A DNA stretch of 64,000 nucleotides from Oscillospiraceae bacterium (GTDB lineage Bacteria > Bacillota > Clostridia > Oscillospirales > Oscillospiraceae), in assembly GCA_015068495.1 (NCBI GenBank), contig SVKL01000005.1, positions 41,307 to 105,306 on the forward strand, written 5' to 3'. The notes beneath the pieces are model-generated. The model did not search any database. It saw only the letters and a program-made list of their open reading frames with translations, and had not been told where the DNA came from. Positions 17,517-26,863 of this stretch are shown here, piece by piece (position 1 is the stretch's first letter; every line of letters begins with the position of its first letter). The translations under genes and the position numbers were made by a program.

Positions 17517-18635
17517 TCAATTCAAATAGGGGTCATCCCACAGCTTTAATGTTTGTCCAAGCCCCAGCTTCAAGGCGTTCTGATAGATGTCGTAAGAATA
17601 GCCCACATCCCACACAGGCAGACCGCCGGTGACAAAGCAGATTCGGTCTGTGTCAGATTCCCGTCCGCTGCGTGTGCCGTTGATCACATCGCCCAAACTG
17701 GTGGCCTCGGTGATGGGGGAGAGCTTGCCTTCGTACATCATCCGGTAGATTTGCACGCCGATGCCGTTGACAAACCGCTCGTTTTCCGGCAGCAAAAGGT
17801 GCTCGTCGTAGTAAACCTCGTGCATAGGCGCGTGATCCCAAATAATCTTTGCGTCAGTATAGTAGTCCTGCCCAATGGTGCCCCGGCCGGTGAAAATGAT
17901 AAGGCTGCCGGGCTTGAGCCAAGTGTCATCAATGTGAATGGGCTTCACAGAGGAGGCAGCCACACTGACGATATCAGCCGCTTTGACAGCATCCTCTAAG
18001 CAGGTCGTACCCCTTGCTTTCAGATGGTACTTTTCAGACATTTCCTTGGCAAAGGCCTCTGCTTTTTCCAAAAACAAGTCGCAGACAATGACCTCTTCTA
18101 ATTTCTTTGCCTCAAGGGCGATGGCATCGAAACAAGCCTTGCTGACAGGGCCTGCGCCAATGCAGGCGCACACCTTTGCGTCTTTTTGCGCCAAATACCG
18201 GGTGGCAACACCGGGGACACAGCCGGTGCGGACAGAGCTTACAAGATTGGCGGACATAAGGGCCAAAGGCTCGCAGGTGTCTGCGTCATTGAGCATAACC
18301 ATCAGGATGGAACGGGGAAGACCCCGCTGGGGGTTGATAATGTTGGAGCCATACCATTTTTGACCGGCAACGTTAAAGCGGCCTCCTACGTAGGCGGGCA
18401 TGGCCATAAAACGGCGGTCAGGCGCATCCAGCGGCATATTGGGGAAGGGGCTTTCCTTGGGGAACTTCAGCGCGATGCCATGGGCGTTGTGCTTGTCACC
18501 GCCCATTACATAGTCGCCCTTGCTCAGCAGACCAAACAGCTCTTCCTCCACATCAATGCAGTGGGCAACGTCCAACACACCTGCCTTGATCATATCCTCT
18601 TCGTTCAAATAAAGAAAACTGGTTTCCTTGCCCAT
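17517..18635 (-). CDS. ornithine cyclodeaminase/mu-crystallin family protein (resembles tyramine oxidase subunit B)
   Basis: FMAMPAYVGGRFNVAGQKWYGSN, LMSANLVSSVRTG and ACIGAGPVSKACFDA motifs. Confidence 0.8.
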   Translation of the reverse strand: MGKETSFLYLNEEDMIKAGVLDVAHCIDVEEELFGLLSKGDYVMGGDKHNAHGIALKFPKESPFPNMPLDAPDRRFMAMPAYVGGRFNVAGQKWYGSNIINPQRGLPRSILMVMLNDADTCEPLALMSANLVSSVRTGCVPGVATRYLAQKDAKVCACIGAGPVSKACFDAIALEAKKLEEVIVCDLFLEKAEAFAKEMSEKYHLKARGTTCLEDAVKAADIVSVAASSVKPIHIDDTWLKPGSLIIFTGRGTIGQDYYTDAKIIWDHAPMHEVYYDEHLLLPENERFVNGIGVQIYRMMYEGKLSPITEATSLGDVINGTRSGRESDTDRICFVTGGLPVWDVGYSYDIYQNALKLGLGQTLKLWDDPYLN

Positions 18636-18701
18636 AGTGCTTGTCTCCCTTCAAAATGTAGTGTTTATTTCTTGGCATTATTATAGAAAACAGAGGATAT
18701 T

Positions 18702-18789
18702 TGTGTCAATAGATTCCGGGAAGTGTATTAAAATAACAGGAAAATGTAGTAAAAAATACATTGACACAGACTTGCTCGTATCGTATCCT
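18702..18789. promoter_or_regulatory. divergent promoter region with mirrored -35 elements
   Basis: TGTGTCAAT (18702-18710) and ATTGACACA (18760-18768) form an inverted repeat; + side TTGACA-17-TATCCT, - side TTGACA-18-TATAAT. Confidence 0.6.
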
Positions 18790-18803
18790 TAAGGAAAGGA
18801 GAG

Positions 18804-19655
18804 ATGGGTATGGGAATTGTAGAGCAGATTCGATGCAAGATGGAACAGATGACCCGTTCAGAGCAGCGGGTGGCGCTGTATGCCCTTGGACATATGAACG
18901 ATATTGCTTTCTTCACGCTGGAGGATTTTGCCCGCCAAGTGGACGTCAGTACCACAACGGCGCTGCGATTCTGCCGCAGATTGGATTTTGACGGCTTCAA
19001 GCAGTTTCAGCAGGCGGTTCGGACGGATTTGAAGTACAGCCCGGACCTTTTGGATAAATTCCATCGCACCGCGGACAATCAGCTGGAGGACACCCTACTG
19101 GCGCAGACCGTGCAGCAGGGAATCCGCTGCATCCAGCAGACCTTCCGGGAGCTGCCTTTTGAAGCGGTTGAGGATGCCGTAAAGCGCATTGCCGGCGCAC
19201 GCCGGGTCTATACCTTCGGTATGCGGGAGTCGCAAGCGCTGGCAGCCTATGCCTACAGCCGATTGCTCACCGTACGGGGAGACGTGTTCTTGTATCAGGA
19301 CGGCTACACCGGCAATGTGGAGGCACTGCTGAGCGCAACGAAAGAGGATGTCTTTGTGGTGTTTCTGTTCCACCGATATACCCGCCAGACACTGCGAACC
19401 TTGGAAGCCTTAAAAGAACGGAACGTGCAGGTGATTCTGATTACCTCTCCGCCGGTGGAGCAGGTGGCACGGTTTGCAACGGTGCTGCTGCCCTGTCAGG
19501 TGGATGGGGTTGGCATCAAAAACTCTGCCTTGGCGCCAATTTGCCTTTCGGATTATTTGTGTAACGCCGTGGCAATGGCTAATGGGGAAGCCACAATGCA
19601 ACGAATGAGCCAGTCGGAAGCGCTGTTTGCCAGCAATGAGATTATAGAAAACTGA
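18804..19655 (+). CDS. MurR/RpiR family transcriptional regulator (HTH_6 + SIS)
   Basis: N-terminal [53 protein letters not shown]. Confidence 0.9.
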   Translation: MGMGIVEQIRCKMEQMTRSEQRVALYALGHMNDIAFFTLEDFARQVDVSTTTALRFCRRLDFDGFKQFQQAVRTDLKYSPDLLDKFHRTADNQLEDTLLAQTVQQGIRCIQQTFRELPFEAVEDAVKRIAGARRVYTFGMRESQALAAYAYSRLLTVRGDVFLYQDGYTGNVEALLSATKEDVFVVFLFHRYTRQTLRTLEALKERNVQVILITSPPVEQVARFATVLLPCQVDGVGIKNSALAPICLSDYLCNAVAMANGEATMQRMSQSEALFASNEIIEN

Positions 19656-19664
19656 GGAAAGTCA

Positions 19665-20552
19665 ATGAAAAACAAAGTATTGATAAAAGGCAGCATACTG
19701 GTGATTGTAAGCGCCTTTTTGTTTGGGTGTATGCCCCTTATCACGCGGTATATTTATGCCGCAGGGGTCAATCGGGAAAGTGTGGTTTTGCTGCGGAATT
19801 TGCTGGCGCTGCCGCTGCTGGCACTGCTTACCTACAGACAGGAAAAATCCTTCAAAATTCCTGCTAAGGCAATTCCTGCAATCGTGGCGATTGCACTGAT
19901 GGGCTGCTGCATCACGCCGCTGCTGCTTTACGGCTCCTATCAGCACATTGCCACCGGCACGGCAACGGTGTTCCATTTTGTATACCCGGCTGTGGTGGTG
20001 TTGATCGGACTGGTGTTTTTGCGAAAAAGAATAAACGCCGGCACGCTTTTGGCGGTGCTGCTGTGCGTTGGAGGATTGTGCCTGTTTTATAATCCCGACC
20101 AGCAGCTGGATTGGCGTGGCTGCGCCCTTGCGTTGGCTTCCGGTGTTACTTACGCAATCTATGTGGTGCTGCTCTCCGTGTTTCGGTATAGTGAAGTTTC
20201 CGGCTTTCGGCTGAGCTTTTATGTTTCGGCTGTGTGTTCCGCCGCGATGCTGGCGGTGTGCCTGCTGACCGGACGGCTGACCTTGCCTGCAAGGGTAAGC
20301 GGCTGGCTGTTATGCGTGCTGCTTGCCTTGGTGATTGGCGTGGGGGCGGTGGTTATGTTTCAGCGGGGAACATTTCTCATTGGCGGTGAACGCGCCTCTG
20401 TCTTGAGCACAGTAGAGCCGCTGACCGGCGTGCTGATGGGCGTTGTGGCGTTTCAGGAGCAGCTTACCCCGGCTATGTGCGTGGGCTCTGTGTTGGTGAT
20501 TTCCGCCTGCGTTTTAATTACAGTTTTCGATAAAAAACACGCAGCGGTGTGA
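19665..20552 (+). CDS. DMT superfamily (EamA) transporter
   Basis: Ten hydrophobic segments; EamA-like TVEPLTGVLMGVVAFQEQLTPAM. Confidence 0.9.
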   Translation: MKNKVLIKGSILVIVSAFLFGCMPLITRYIYAAGVNRESVVLLRNLLALPLLALLTYRQEKSFKIPAKAIPAIVAIALMGCCITPLLLYGSYQHIATGTATVFHFVYPAVVVLIGLVFLRKRINAGTLLAVLLCVGGLCLFYNPDQQLDWRGCALALASGVTYAIYVVLLSVFRYSEVSGFRLSFYVSAVCSAAMLAVCLLTGRLTLPARVSGWLLCVLLALVIGVGAVVMFQRGTFLIGGERASVLSTVEPLTGVLMGVVAFQEQLTPAMCVGSVLVISACVLITVFDKKHAAV

Positions 20553-20569
20553 TTTTCTGCTTGCACGTA

Positions 20570-20596
20570 AAAAGGCACCGTTTTACGGTGCCTTTT
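20570..20596 (+). terminator. rho-independent terminator
   Basis: AAAAGGCACCG-TTTTA-CGGTGCCTTTT. Confidence 0.88.
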
Positions 20597-20698
20597 ATAG
20601 TAAATATTTCAATGGCTTTGCCGACCTGTTTGGATACCCACTGTTTCATAGACCCAACCACAGTTGACACAGTAGGGGCGGATACCATCCGCCCGAAA

Positions 20699-20729
20699 AA
20701 AAGGCTTGACCAAAACGGTCAAGCCTTTT
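20699..20729 (-). terminator. terminator with GGCTTGACC/GGTCAAGCC stem (copy 3)
   Basis: AAAAGGCTTGACC-AAAAC-GGTCAAGCCTTTT. Confidence 0.85.
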
Positions 20730-20732
20730 AAT

Positions 20733-21329
20733 TTAGTGACACCGTTTGCACGGTGTAAAGCCACGCGATTCTGCTTCGGATTGTGTTACTTTTTCAGGAT
20801 CGTTCATATTGCTACAACCTGCACTGGTATGATATTTGGTGCCACCATTTGTGGGAATCCAGACCATAGTTTCATGGTTGTAGTCGGGATCTTCCTTTCC
20901 ACATGTTGTGCAGTTTCCGTTTGAAAAATTGTGTCCGGCAGTCAAGCCACTTGTTGTACCGCATACAGTACATGTTTTGGGATCAGAACAAGTTGCCTCT
21001 TTCCAGTTATGTCCATTGGCGCTGCCTTCTGTTGCACCGCAAGAACAAATTTTGGGTGAAGTGCAGGTAGCCGCACTAAAGCTATGCGTGTGTGGAGGCT
21101 TTGTGGTGGATGCGGTAGTAGGTGCAGTAGTAGGTGCGGTAGTAGGTTTCTCAGTGGAAGCTTGCGTGTCCTCAGTGTTGCTATCAGTAAGTTTTTCTGT
21201 GTTGTTGGTGGTGATTTGACTAGGGGTGGTGCTGGGGTTGGTGTTTTGTATGCTGCCCCCGTCGCAAGCACACAGGCTCAGCAGTAGAACAATCACAAGT
21301 AGCAAGGATAATACTTTTTTCATAGTCAT
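20733..21329 (-). CDS. Cys-rich lipoprotein with TAPT linker and Ada-like C-terminal metal-binding motif
   Basis: Lipobox LSLCAC after MTMKKVLSLLLVIVLL; PTTAPTTAPTTAS linker; CxxC modules; C-terminal YHTSAGCSNM...GFTPCKRCH; start at 21329 has RBS agaaaggg. Confidence 0.75.
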   Translation of the reverse strand: MTMKKVLSLLLVIVLLLSLCACDGGSIQNTNPSTTPSQITTNNTEKLTDSNTEDTQASTEKPTTAPTTAPTTASTTKPPHTHSFSAATCTSPKICSCGATEGSANGHNWKEATCSDPKTCTVCGTTSGLTAGHNFSNGNCTTCGKEDPDYNHETMVWIPTNGGTKYHTSAGCSNMNDPEKVTQSEAESRGFTPCKRCH

Positions 21330-21398
21330 TCCCTTTCTCTCTAAATAAAAAAGCGCGCAGCCGAGGCTACGCACTGAAAAACACATAACCCCGATTGC

Positions 21399-21511
21399 TG
21401 CGACACAACTTCTGACAAACTACAAGAGAACGTCAAAACTGGAGAATGTGTTTTTGCCGAAACAAAAAAACGTTTCCCCTGTAGTTTGTCCAAATATAAA
21501 GTTGTGTCGCA
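21399..21511. repeat. two-part inverted repeat (13 + 11 bp perfect arms) with about 55-nt loop
   Basis: TGCGACACAACTT/AAGTTGTGTCGCA and GACAAACTACA/TGTAGTTTGTC. Confidence 0.8.
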
Positions 21512-21558
21512 GGAATACTTTAGCACGAGCTAGTAAACAATGCAACAGTTTTTGCAAA

Positions 21559-22257
21559 TTATTCTATTTCAATGATGTTGCAGCTATCGGTGTTGGGCTC
21601 TTGGATGCAGAGCCTTTTTCTTTCGGGGGACAGCAGGTATGTCCGCAAATCCTTATAGTCTTTGACGGTGGCGGGGATATACATACCGCATTTGGGGCGG
21701 TAGGTATCCGCGTGGTAATCGCCGCCGCAGGTAACGATTAAATCCTTGCTTTGGGCGATTTCCAGCAGCTCCTTTGAAAAGGATTTTCCGTACAAAGGAT
21801 GGCAGTTGATTTCCACACCGTCCATATAATCCGTGTCCAAAACCGTAGTGCCGTTGCGAAAGGGATGCGCCTGAATCAGAACACCGTCGTTGGCTTTGAC
21901 CAGTTCATACAGCTGCTTTTGAGTGTAATCGAAAACATAGGGATGCTGCCGCAGAAAATCCGGCGCGACTCCGTAAATGAGCATATGCACGCGGGGGTAT
22001 CGCTCTGCAGTTACTTCAATTCCGAAATAGACCTTGCACCCAATCTCTTTGCCGCATTGCTCCGCGGCATAGAATTCTGCAATATAGTCTTCGATAAATT
22101 CATCCATACGGCCAGATGGAATGTAGGATTTTTGATAGTGGTTGGTCAGCGCAACCCCGTCCATACCGTGCTGCAGGGTTTGCTCCAACGCCTGTTTATA
22201 AGAAACAGCGCAGCAAGGGCTGATTTTGGAAGAATGTGCGTGTAAATCAATTAGCAT
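21559..22257 (-). CDS. PHP domain-containing metal-dependent phosphoesterase
   Basis: N-terminal LIDLHAHSSKISPC; LIQAHPFR; GGDYHAD. Confidence 0.88.
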   Translation of the reverse strand: MLIDLHAHSSKISPCCAVSYKQALEQTLQHGMDGVALTNHYQKSYIPSGRMDEFIEDYIAEFYAAEQCGKEIGCKVYFGIEVTAERYPRVHMLIYGVAPDFLRQHPYVFDYTQKQLYELVKANDGVLIQAHPFRNGTTVLDTDYMDGVEINCHPLYGKSFSKELLEIAQSKDLIVTCGGDYHADTYRPKCGMYIPATVKDYKDLRTYLLSPERKRLCIQEPNTDSCNIIEIE

Positions 22258-22288
22258 ATGGATATCTCCTCAGGTGTAATGAACCTTT

Positions 22289-23494
22289 TCAGCTTTTGTT
22301 TGTGTATAGCTTTGCAAGACCACCCTCAGATGTTTCCCGGTAAAGATGGGATAAATCCTTTCCCGTTTGGTACATCGTCTCCACGACCACATCGAAAGAC
22401 ACTTTTCTGCTGGCAAACAGGAAATTTGCAAGGCTGAGAGCATTGATGGCGCGCATTGCCGCAACCGCGTTTCGCTCAATGCAGGGAATTTGCACAAGAC
22501 CGCAAACGGGGTCACAAGTAAGCCCCAAATGATGCTCCATAGCCACCTCGGCAGCATATTCAATTTGGTCAATTCCCATTTCAAACAGTTCACCCAAAGC
22601 GGCAGCGGCCATACTGCAGGCAGTGCCAACCTCGGCCTGACATCCGCATTCTGCACCGCTTATGGATGCGTTGGTAGCGACAACATTTCCCACAAGCCCT
22701 GCAACTGCAAGCCCGCGGATCATATCATCATCTGTGAAGCGGTTTTTATCCTGCATATATTTCAAAACGGCAGGCAGAACGCCGCAAGAGCCACAGGTAG
22801 GCGCGGTAACAATAACGCCGCAGTCTGCGTTTTGCTCACTGACCGCAAAGGCATAAGAGCAAACCAAGCGATTTTCTCTGGTTTGCGGACTTTCATCGAT
22901 GTGCTTCTGATTGAACAGAAATTGCGCTTTTCTCTCAACGGAAAGACCGCCCGGCAACGTTCCGCTTTTGCTCAAACCTTCGTTGATTGCATTCTGCATG
23001 GTTTTCCAAACGGTCAACAGGTATTGTTTGATGTCAGGGCCCTCGTTTTCGAACACATAGTCAGAAAGCCGGATGTTTTGCGCCTTGCAGAAGTCGGCAA
23101 TATCGCTGAATTTGTTGTGGGGGTAAACTTGGCTTTCTGCATGGGAAACGGCATCGTCAGATTTTATTTCCCCGCCACCGATACTGTAATAGAATTTTCT
23201 ACCCAGCTCCAAATTGTTTTGGAAAGCGATAAATTCAATGGTGTTGGGATGGACAGTGGTTTCGGTTTCATAGTCAAAAATGATTTGATGCTTGACATTT
23301 TTTAATGTTTCTGAAATTGCTCTGTCGGTGCCGTGTCCTTTTCCTGTTTTGGAAAGGGAGCCGAACAGTGTCGCTTGGATGAAATCAGCTTGCGGATATA
23401 AGCTTAAAAATGTAGCGGCAGCAAAGGACGGTCCCATTGTGTGGGAGCTGGAAGGGCCAAAACCGATTTTATATAAAGTTTTAATAGATTTCAT
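22289..23494 (-). CDS. sdaA: L-serine ammonia-lyase (iron-sulfur type, single chain)
   Basis: Beta domain KTLYKIGFGPSSSHTMGP followed by alpha domain TAPTCGSCGVLPAVLKYMQDK. Confidence 0.93.
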   Translation of the reverse strand: MKSIKTLYKIGFGPSSSHTMGPSFAAATFLSLYPQADFIQATLFGSLSKTGKGHGTDRAISETLKNVKHQIIFDYETETTVHPNTIEFIAFQNNLELGRKFYYSIGGGEIKSDDAVSHAESQVYPHNKFSDIADFCKAQNIRLSDYVFENEGPDIKQYLLTVWKTMQNAINEGLSKSGTLPGGLSVERKAQFLFNQKHIDESPQTRENRLVCSYAFAVSEQNADCGVIVTAPTCGSCGVLPAVLKYMQDKNRFTDDDMIRGLAVAGLVGNVVATNASISGAECGCQAEVGTACSMAAAALGELFEMGIDQIEYAAEVAMEHHLGLTCDPVCGLVQIPCIERNAVAAMRAINALSLANFLFASRKVSFDVVVETMYQTGKDLSHLYRETSEGGLAKLYTNKS

Positions 23495-23562
23495 ATTGGT
23501 TACCTCGCTTTTCGTTTATTATACCACATTACCGGCGTTATGCAATGTTTTCTAACACAAAA

Positions 23563-23584
23563 GGCTTGACCAATCGGTCAAGCC
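23563..23584 (-). terminator. terminator with GGCTTGACC/GGTCAAGCC stem (copy 4), overlapping the stop codon of the upstream minus-strand gene
   Basis: GGCTTGACC-AATC-GGTCAAGCC. Confidence 0.75.
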
Positions 23585-24459
23585 TTGTTTACGTGCTGTT
23601 TTATGTTTTTGAAATTGCCGTAGGTTTCGTTGACAACCTCAAAATACGAGAAGGTGTTGTCATATTTCGCCACGATTTTTTGGAAGTCGTTCAGCTGATG
23701 CTTGTTAATTACGCAAATCAGCACAGACCGCTGGATACCTGTAAAAGTACCGATGGCATCAATCTGCGTGCAGCCGTGGTGCAGATTTTGGGTAATCTCT
23801 TCGATGAATTCATCCTTATGGGTGGTGATGATGGTGAATTTGTAAGCGGTTTTTGTGGTTTTCAGAAGCAGGTTTCCAACAAATGTGGAAATAAAGCAAT
23901 ACATAATGCACAGCGCCATAGGCTTGTAATTCAGCTTGCCTTCCGAGTACACAAAGATGGATGCAATTGCCACAATGGCGTTTAAGGTGAAGGTAACTAC
24001 AAAGAAATTGGTATCCGGGCGGCGCTTGTTTATGTAACGGGAGATAATGTCGGTGCCGCCGGTGGAGGCGTTGCTCCGGAAGCACACGCCGTAAACTGCG
24101 CCGGCAAGAACGCCGCTGAGGATTACGGGATAGATGGTGTCGTGTCCCAGCGCGTTATACTGAATAAAAGAAAGACCTGATTTTTGCAGGAACAGGAAGG
24201 AAAACGAATACACAAGGGAAAACAGCAGCGTTTTCACCGCAAAATCCTTTTGCACCAGAAAATAAGCCAGTATGGACAGCGGAATGTTAATCAGCAGGGA
24301 CATATAGCTGATACTGAAGCCGGTTTTGTACTGAATCATCGTTGCAATGCCGTTAAGACCGGCAGGCGCGAAATTGTTGGTAACGATAAAAATATAGTAG
24401 ACAAAAGCCAGCAAGACCGCAACCAAAACGATGCTTACATATTCCAAGCTCTTCTTCAT
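23578..24459 (-). CDS. YitT family membrane protein (DUF161 + DUF2179)
   Basis: NNFAPAGLNGIATMIQYKTG, GGTDIISRYINKR and HGCTQIDAIGTFTGIQRSVLICVINKHQL. Confidence 0.93.
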   Translation of the reverse strand: MKKSLEYVSIVLVAVLLAFVYYIFIVTNNFAPAGLNGIATMIQYKTGFSISYMSLLINIPLSILAYFLVQKDFAVKTLLFSLVYSFSFLFLQKSGLSFIQYNALGHDTIYPVILSGVLAGAVYGVCFRSNASTGGTDIISRYINKRRPDTNFFVVTFTLNAIVAIASIFVYSEGKLNYKPMALCIMYCFISTFVGNLLLKTTKTAYKFTIITTHKDEFIEEITQNLHHGCTQIDAIGTFTGIQRSVLICVINKHQLNDFQKIVAKYDNTFSYFEVVNETYGNFKNIKQHVNKA

Positions 24460-24529
24460 TTACAAATTCCCCCATTTTTCTTAACCAAGACGAATTATAC
24501 TGCTGTTAGCAAGAGAAATCAAGAAGCGT

Positions 24530-25399
24530 TTATAAGCACCGCTCTTTCACAGCCTTGATATGCGCTGGGGTTGTGCCGCAGCAGCCGCCGAAAACGGTGG
24601 CGCCCATACCGGCGCAGTCGGCAACAATTCGCGCAAATTCCTCCGGCTGCATAGGGTAGTGGGGGAGCTTGTCCTCGCCGATTACAGGGATTCCGGCGTT
24701 GGGTTTACATACAAGCGGCCCTTTTACATACCGGCGGAGTCTGCTGACCAAGCCTGCCGTCATATTGTCCGCAGCAACACAGTTAAAGCCCACGGCGCAG
24801 GCGCCGGCATCCTCCAGCTCCCGCAACACAGGGGCTGCGTCCATTCCGGAGAACAGGCTGCCGTCCGGCTGCATCGTAAAGGTAAACAGCATAGCCTCTG
24901 CGCCTTCTAATTCTGCAGCGGTGAAGATGGCTTCTGCCTCTTGGGGGTACATCAGGGTTTCTGCCGCCAGCAGGTCAGCGCCGCCGGACAAAAGACCGCC
25001 GATCTGCACCCGGTAGTTCTCCACCAAAAGGTCAAAGGTGGCGGGGTCAAAGCTGTCACAGTAGGTGGCGAGGGTGGTCAGATTTCCCGCAACCAGCGCG
25101 TCCGGCACAGCGGATTTGCTCAATGCCACCAAATGGGCATTGATTGCCTCTGCCTGTTTGGCAAGCCCCACCCGATCCAAAGCGATGGGCTGGGCCTGAA
25201 AGGTAGGCGCATAGAGAATTTGGCTGCCCGCGGCAGCATATTGCCGCTGCAGGGAGACCAGTGCATCGGGATTGGCAAGAATCCACTCCTCGGTGCAGCA
25301 GCCCCGGGGCATACCCGCTGCTTGCAGGTTGGAGCCGGTGGCGCCGTCTAAAAGCACGCACTTTTGGAGATATGCAGACAGTTCTTCTCTTGTGAGCAT
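24530..25399 (-). CDS. homocysteine S-methyltransferase family protein
   Basis: LLDGATGSNLQAAGMPRG, NCVAAD and FGGCCGTTPAHIKA zinc-binding motifs. Confidence 0.92.
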   Translation of the reverse strand: MLTREELSAYLQKCVLLDGATGSNLQAAGMPRGCCTEEWILANPDALVSLQRQYAAAGSQILYAPTFQAQPIALDRVGLAKQAEAINAHLVALSKSAVPDALVAGNLTTLATYCDSFDPATFDLLVENYRVQIGGLLSGGADLLAAETLMYPQEAEAIFTAAELEGAEAMLFTFTMQPDGSLFSGMDAAPVLRELEDAGACAVGFNCVAADNMTAGLVSRLRRYVKGPLVCKPNAGIPVIGEDKLPHYPMQPEEFARIVADCAGMGATVFGGCCGTTPAHIKAVKERCL

Positions 25400-25515
25400 A
25401 GCATCACTTCCTTTTCTCCTTTATTATATCTGCTCTTGCAAAAAAATCAACATACATTGACGAAGCCGGGGAATTCTGTTAAAATAAAGGAACTTTCAAA
25501 TAAGGAGCGAACCTA

Positions 25516-26739
25516 ATGAAAAAATCTGTTTTAAGAGCCTACGCAGAGCTGATTGTCCGCTGCGGTGTGAATGTGCAAAAGGGACAGGAAGTTTTGATTT
25601 ATGCAGAGCTGGACCAGCCGGAGTTTGTAAAGCTGGTGGTAGAGGAGGCCTATAAGGCGAAGGCCAAGAAGGTCACCGTAGAATGGAACTACCAGCCATT
25701 GGAAAAGCTGCATGTGCGGTATCAGTCTGTGAAGACGATGGGCACAGTCACCGATTTCCAAAAAGCCCGTCAGCAGCACTACTGCGACACCATGCCTGCC
25801 CGTATCCATTTGATTTCCGAAGACCCGGACGGATTAAAGGGTATGAATATGGAAAAAGTGGCAAAGGCACGGAAAATGAGCTATCCCATTTTGAAGCCGT
25901 ATATCGATATGCGTGAGGGAAATCAGCAGTGGTGTATCGCCGCTGTGCCCGGCGCCGCTTGGGCAAAGAAGGTGTTCCCCGGCGTGCGGACAAGTGTGGC
26001 TATGGAAAAGCTGTGGGAGGCTATCTTGTATACCTCCCGTGTCACGGAAGACCCCATCGGGGAATGGGAAAAGCACAATCAAAATATCCACGCAAGATGC
26101 GATTACCTCAATAGCTTGGGCATCGCAAAGCTCCACTATACTGCCGACAACGGCACGGATTTTACCGTGGGTATGATTCCCGAGGCGATTTTCTGCGGCG
26201 GCAGCGAGGTTTCCCGTCCGGGCGTGGTGTTCAACCCCAACATTCCCAGCGAGGAATGCTTCATTTCTCCCAAACGGGGAGAGGCAGAGGGAATCGTGTA
26301 TTCCACAAAGCCCCTTTCCTATCAGGGTCAGCTGATTGACAACTTCTCCATCCGCTTTGAAAAGGGCAAGGCAGTGGAGGCAAAGGCAGAGGTAGGCGAA
26401 GAGCTGCTCAACACCATGATTTCTATGGACGAGGGTGCAGCCTACTTGGGCGAATGTGCATTGGTTCCCGAGAAAAGCCCCATTGCAGAAAGCGGCCTGC
26501 TGTTTTATAACACCCTGTTCGATGAAAATGCCGCCTGCCATTTGGCGTTGGGTATGGGCTATGTGGATACCATCCGCGACCATCATAATAAGACCCTTGA
26601 GGAGTGCCGCCAGCTGGGCGTCAACGACTCTATGATTCACGAGGACTTTATGATTGGCTGCCCCAGTATGAACATCGATGCCATCACCCGTGACGGCAAG
26701 GTAATCCCCATTTTCAGAAACGGAAACTGGGCTTTCTGA
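25516..26739 (+). CDS. aminopeptidase, M29 family
   Basis: GVNVQKGQEVLIYAEL, NPNIPSEECFISPKRGEAEGIVYSTKPL and EDFMIGCPSMNIDAITRDG. Confidence 0.93.
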   Translation: MKKSVLRAYAELIVRCGVNVQKGQEVLIYAELDQPEFVKLVVEEAYKAKAKKVTVEWNYQPLEKLHVRYQSVKTMGTVTDFQKARQQHYCDTMPARIHLISEDPDGLKGMNMEKVAKARKMSYPILKPYIDMREGNQQWCIAAVPGAAWAKKVFPGVRTSVAMEKLWEAILYTSRVTEDPIGEWEKHNQNIHARCDYLNSLGIAKLHYTADNGTDFTVGMIPEAIFCGGSEVSRPGVVFNPNIPSEECFISPKRGEAEGIVYSTKPLSYQGQLIDNFSIRFEKGKAVEAKAEVGEELLNTMISMDEGAAYLGECALVPEKSPIAESGLLFYNTLFDENAACHLALGMGYVDTIRDHHNKTLEECRQLGVNDSMIHEDFMIGCPSMNIDAITRDGKVIPIFRNGNWAF

Positions 26740-26768
26740 TAAAAAATCAAAAAATTTCAAAAAAACCC

Positions 26769-26797
26769 TTGCATTATGGAATTAGTTGTGGTATCAT
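26769..26797 (+). promoter_or_regulatory. predicted promoter of rpmE (TTGCAT-17-TATCAT)
   Basis: Consensus-like hexamers and spacing. Confidence 0.6.
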
Positions 26798-26863
26798 ATC
26801 CAAGCGATTAAGAATTGCTAGGGTAATTATGCCCTTTTAGCTTACTTGAAAGAGGTGAACAAC

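Noticed and set aside
20549-20731. 60-aa ORF after the DMT transporter
   Set aside because: Runs through two terminators and a palindromic repeat; not credible.
22367-23305. 312-aa plus-strand ORF opposite L-serine dehydratase
   Set aside because: Antisense shadow; no plausible domain.
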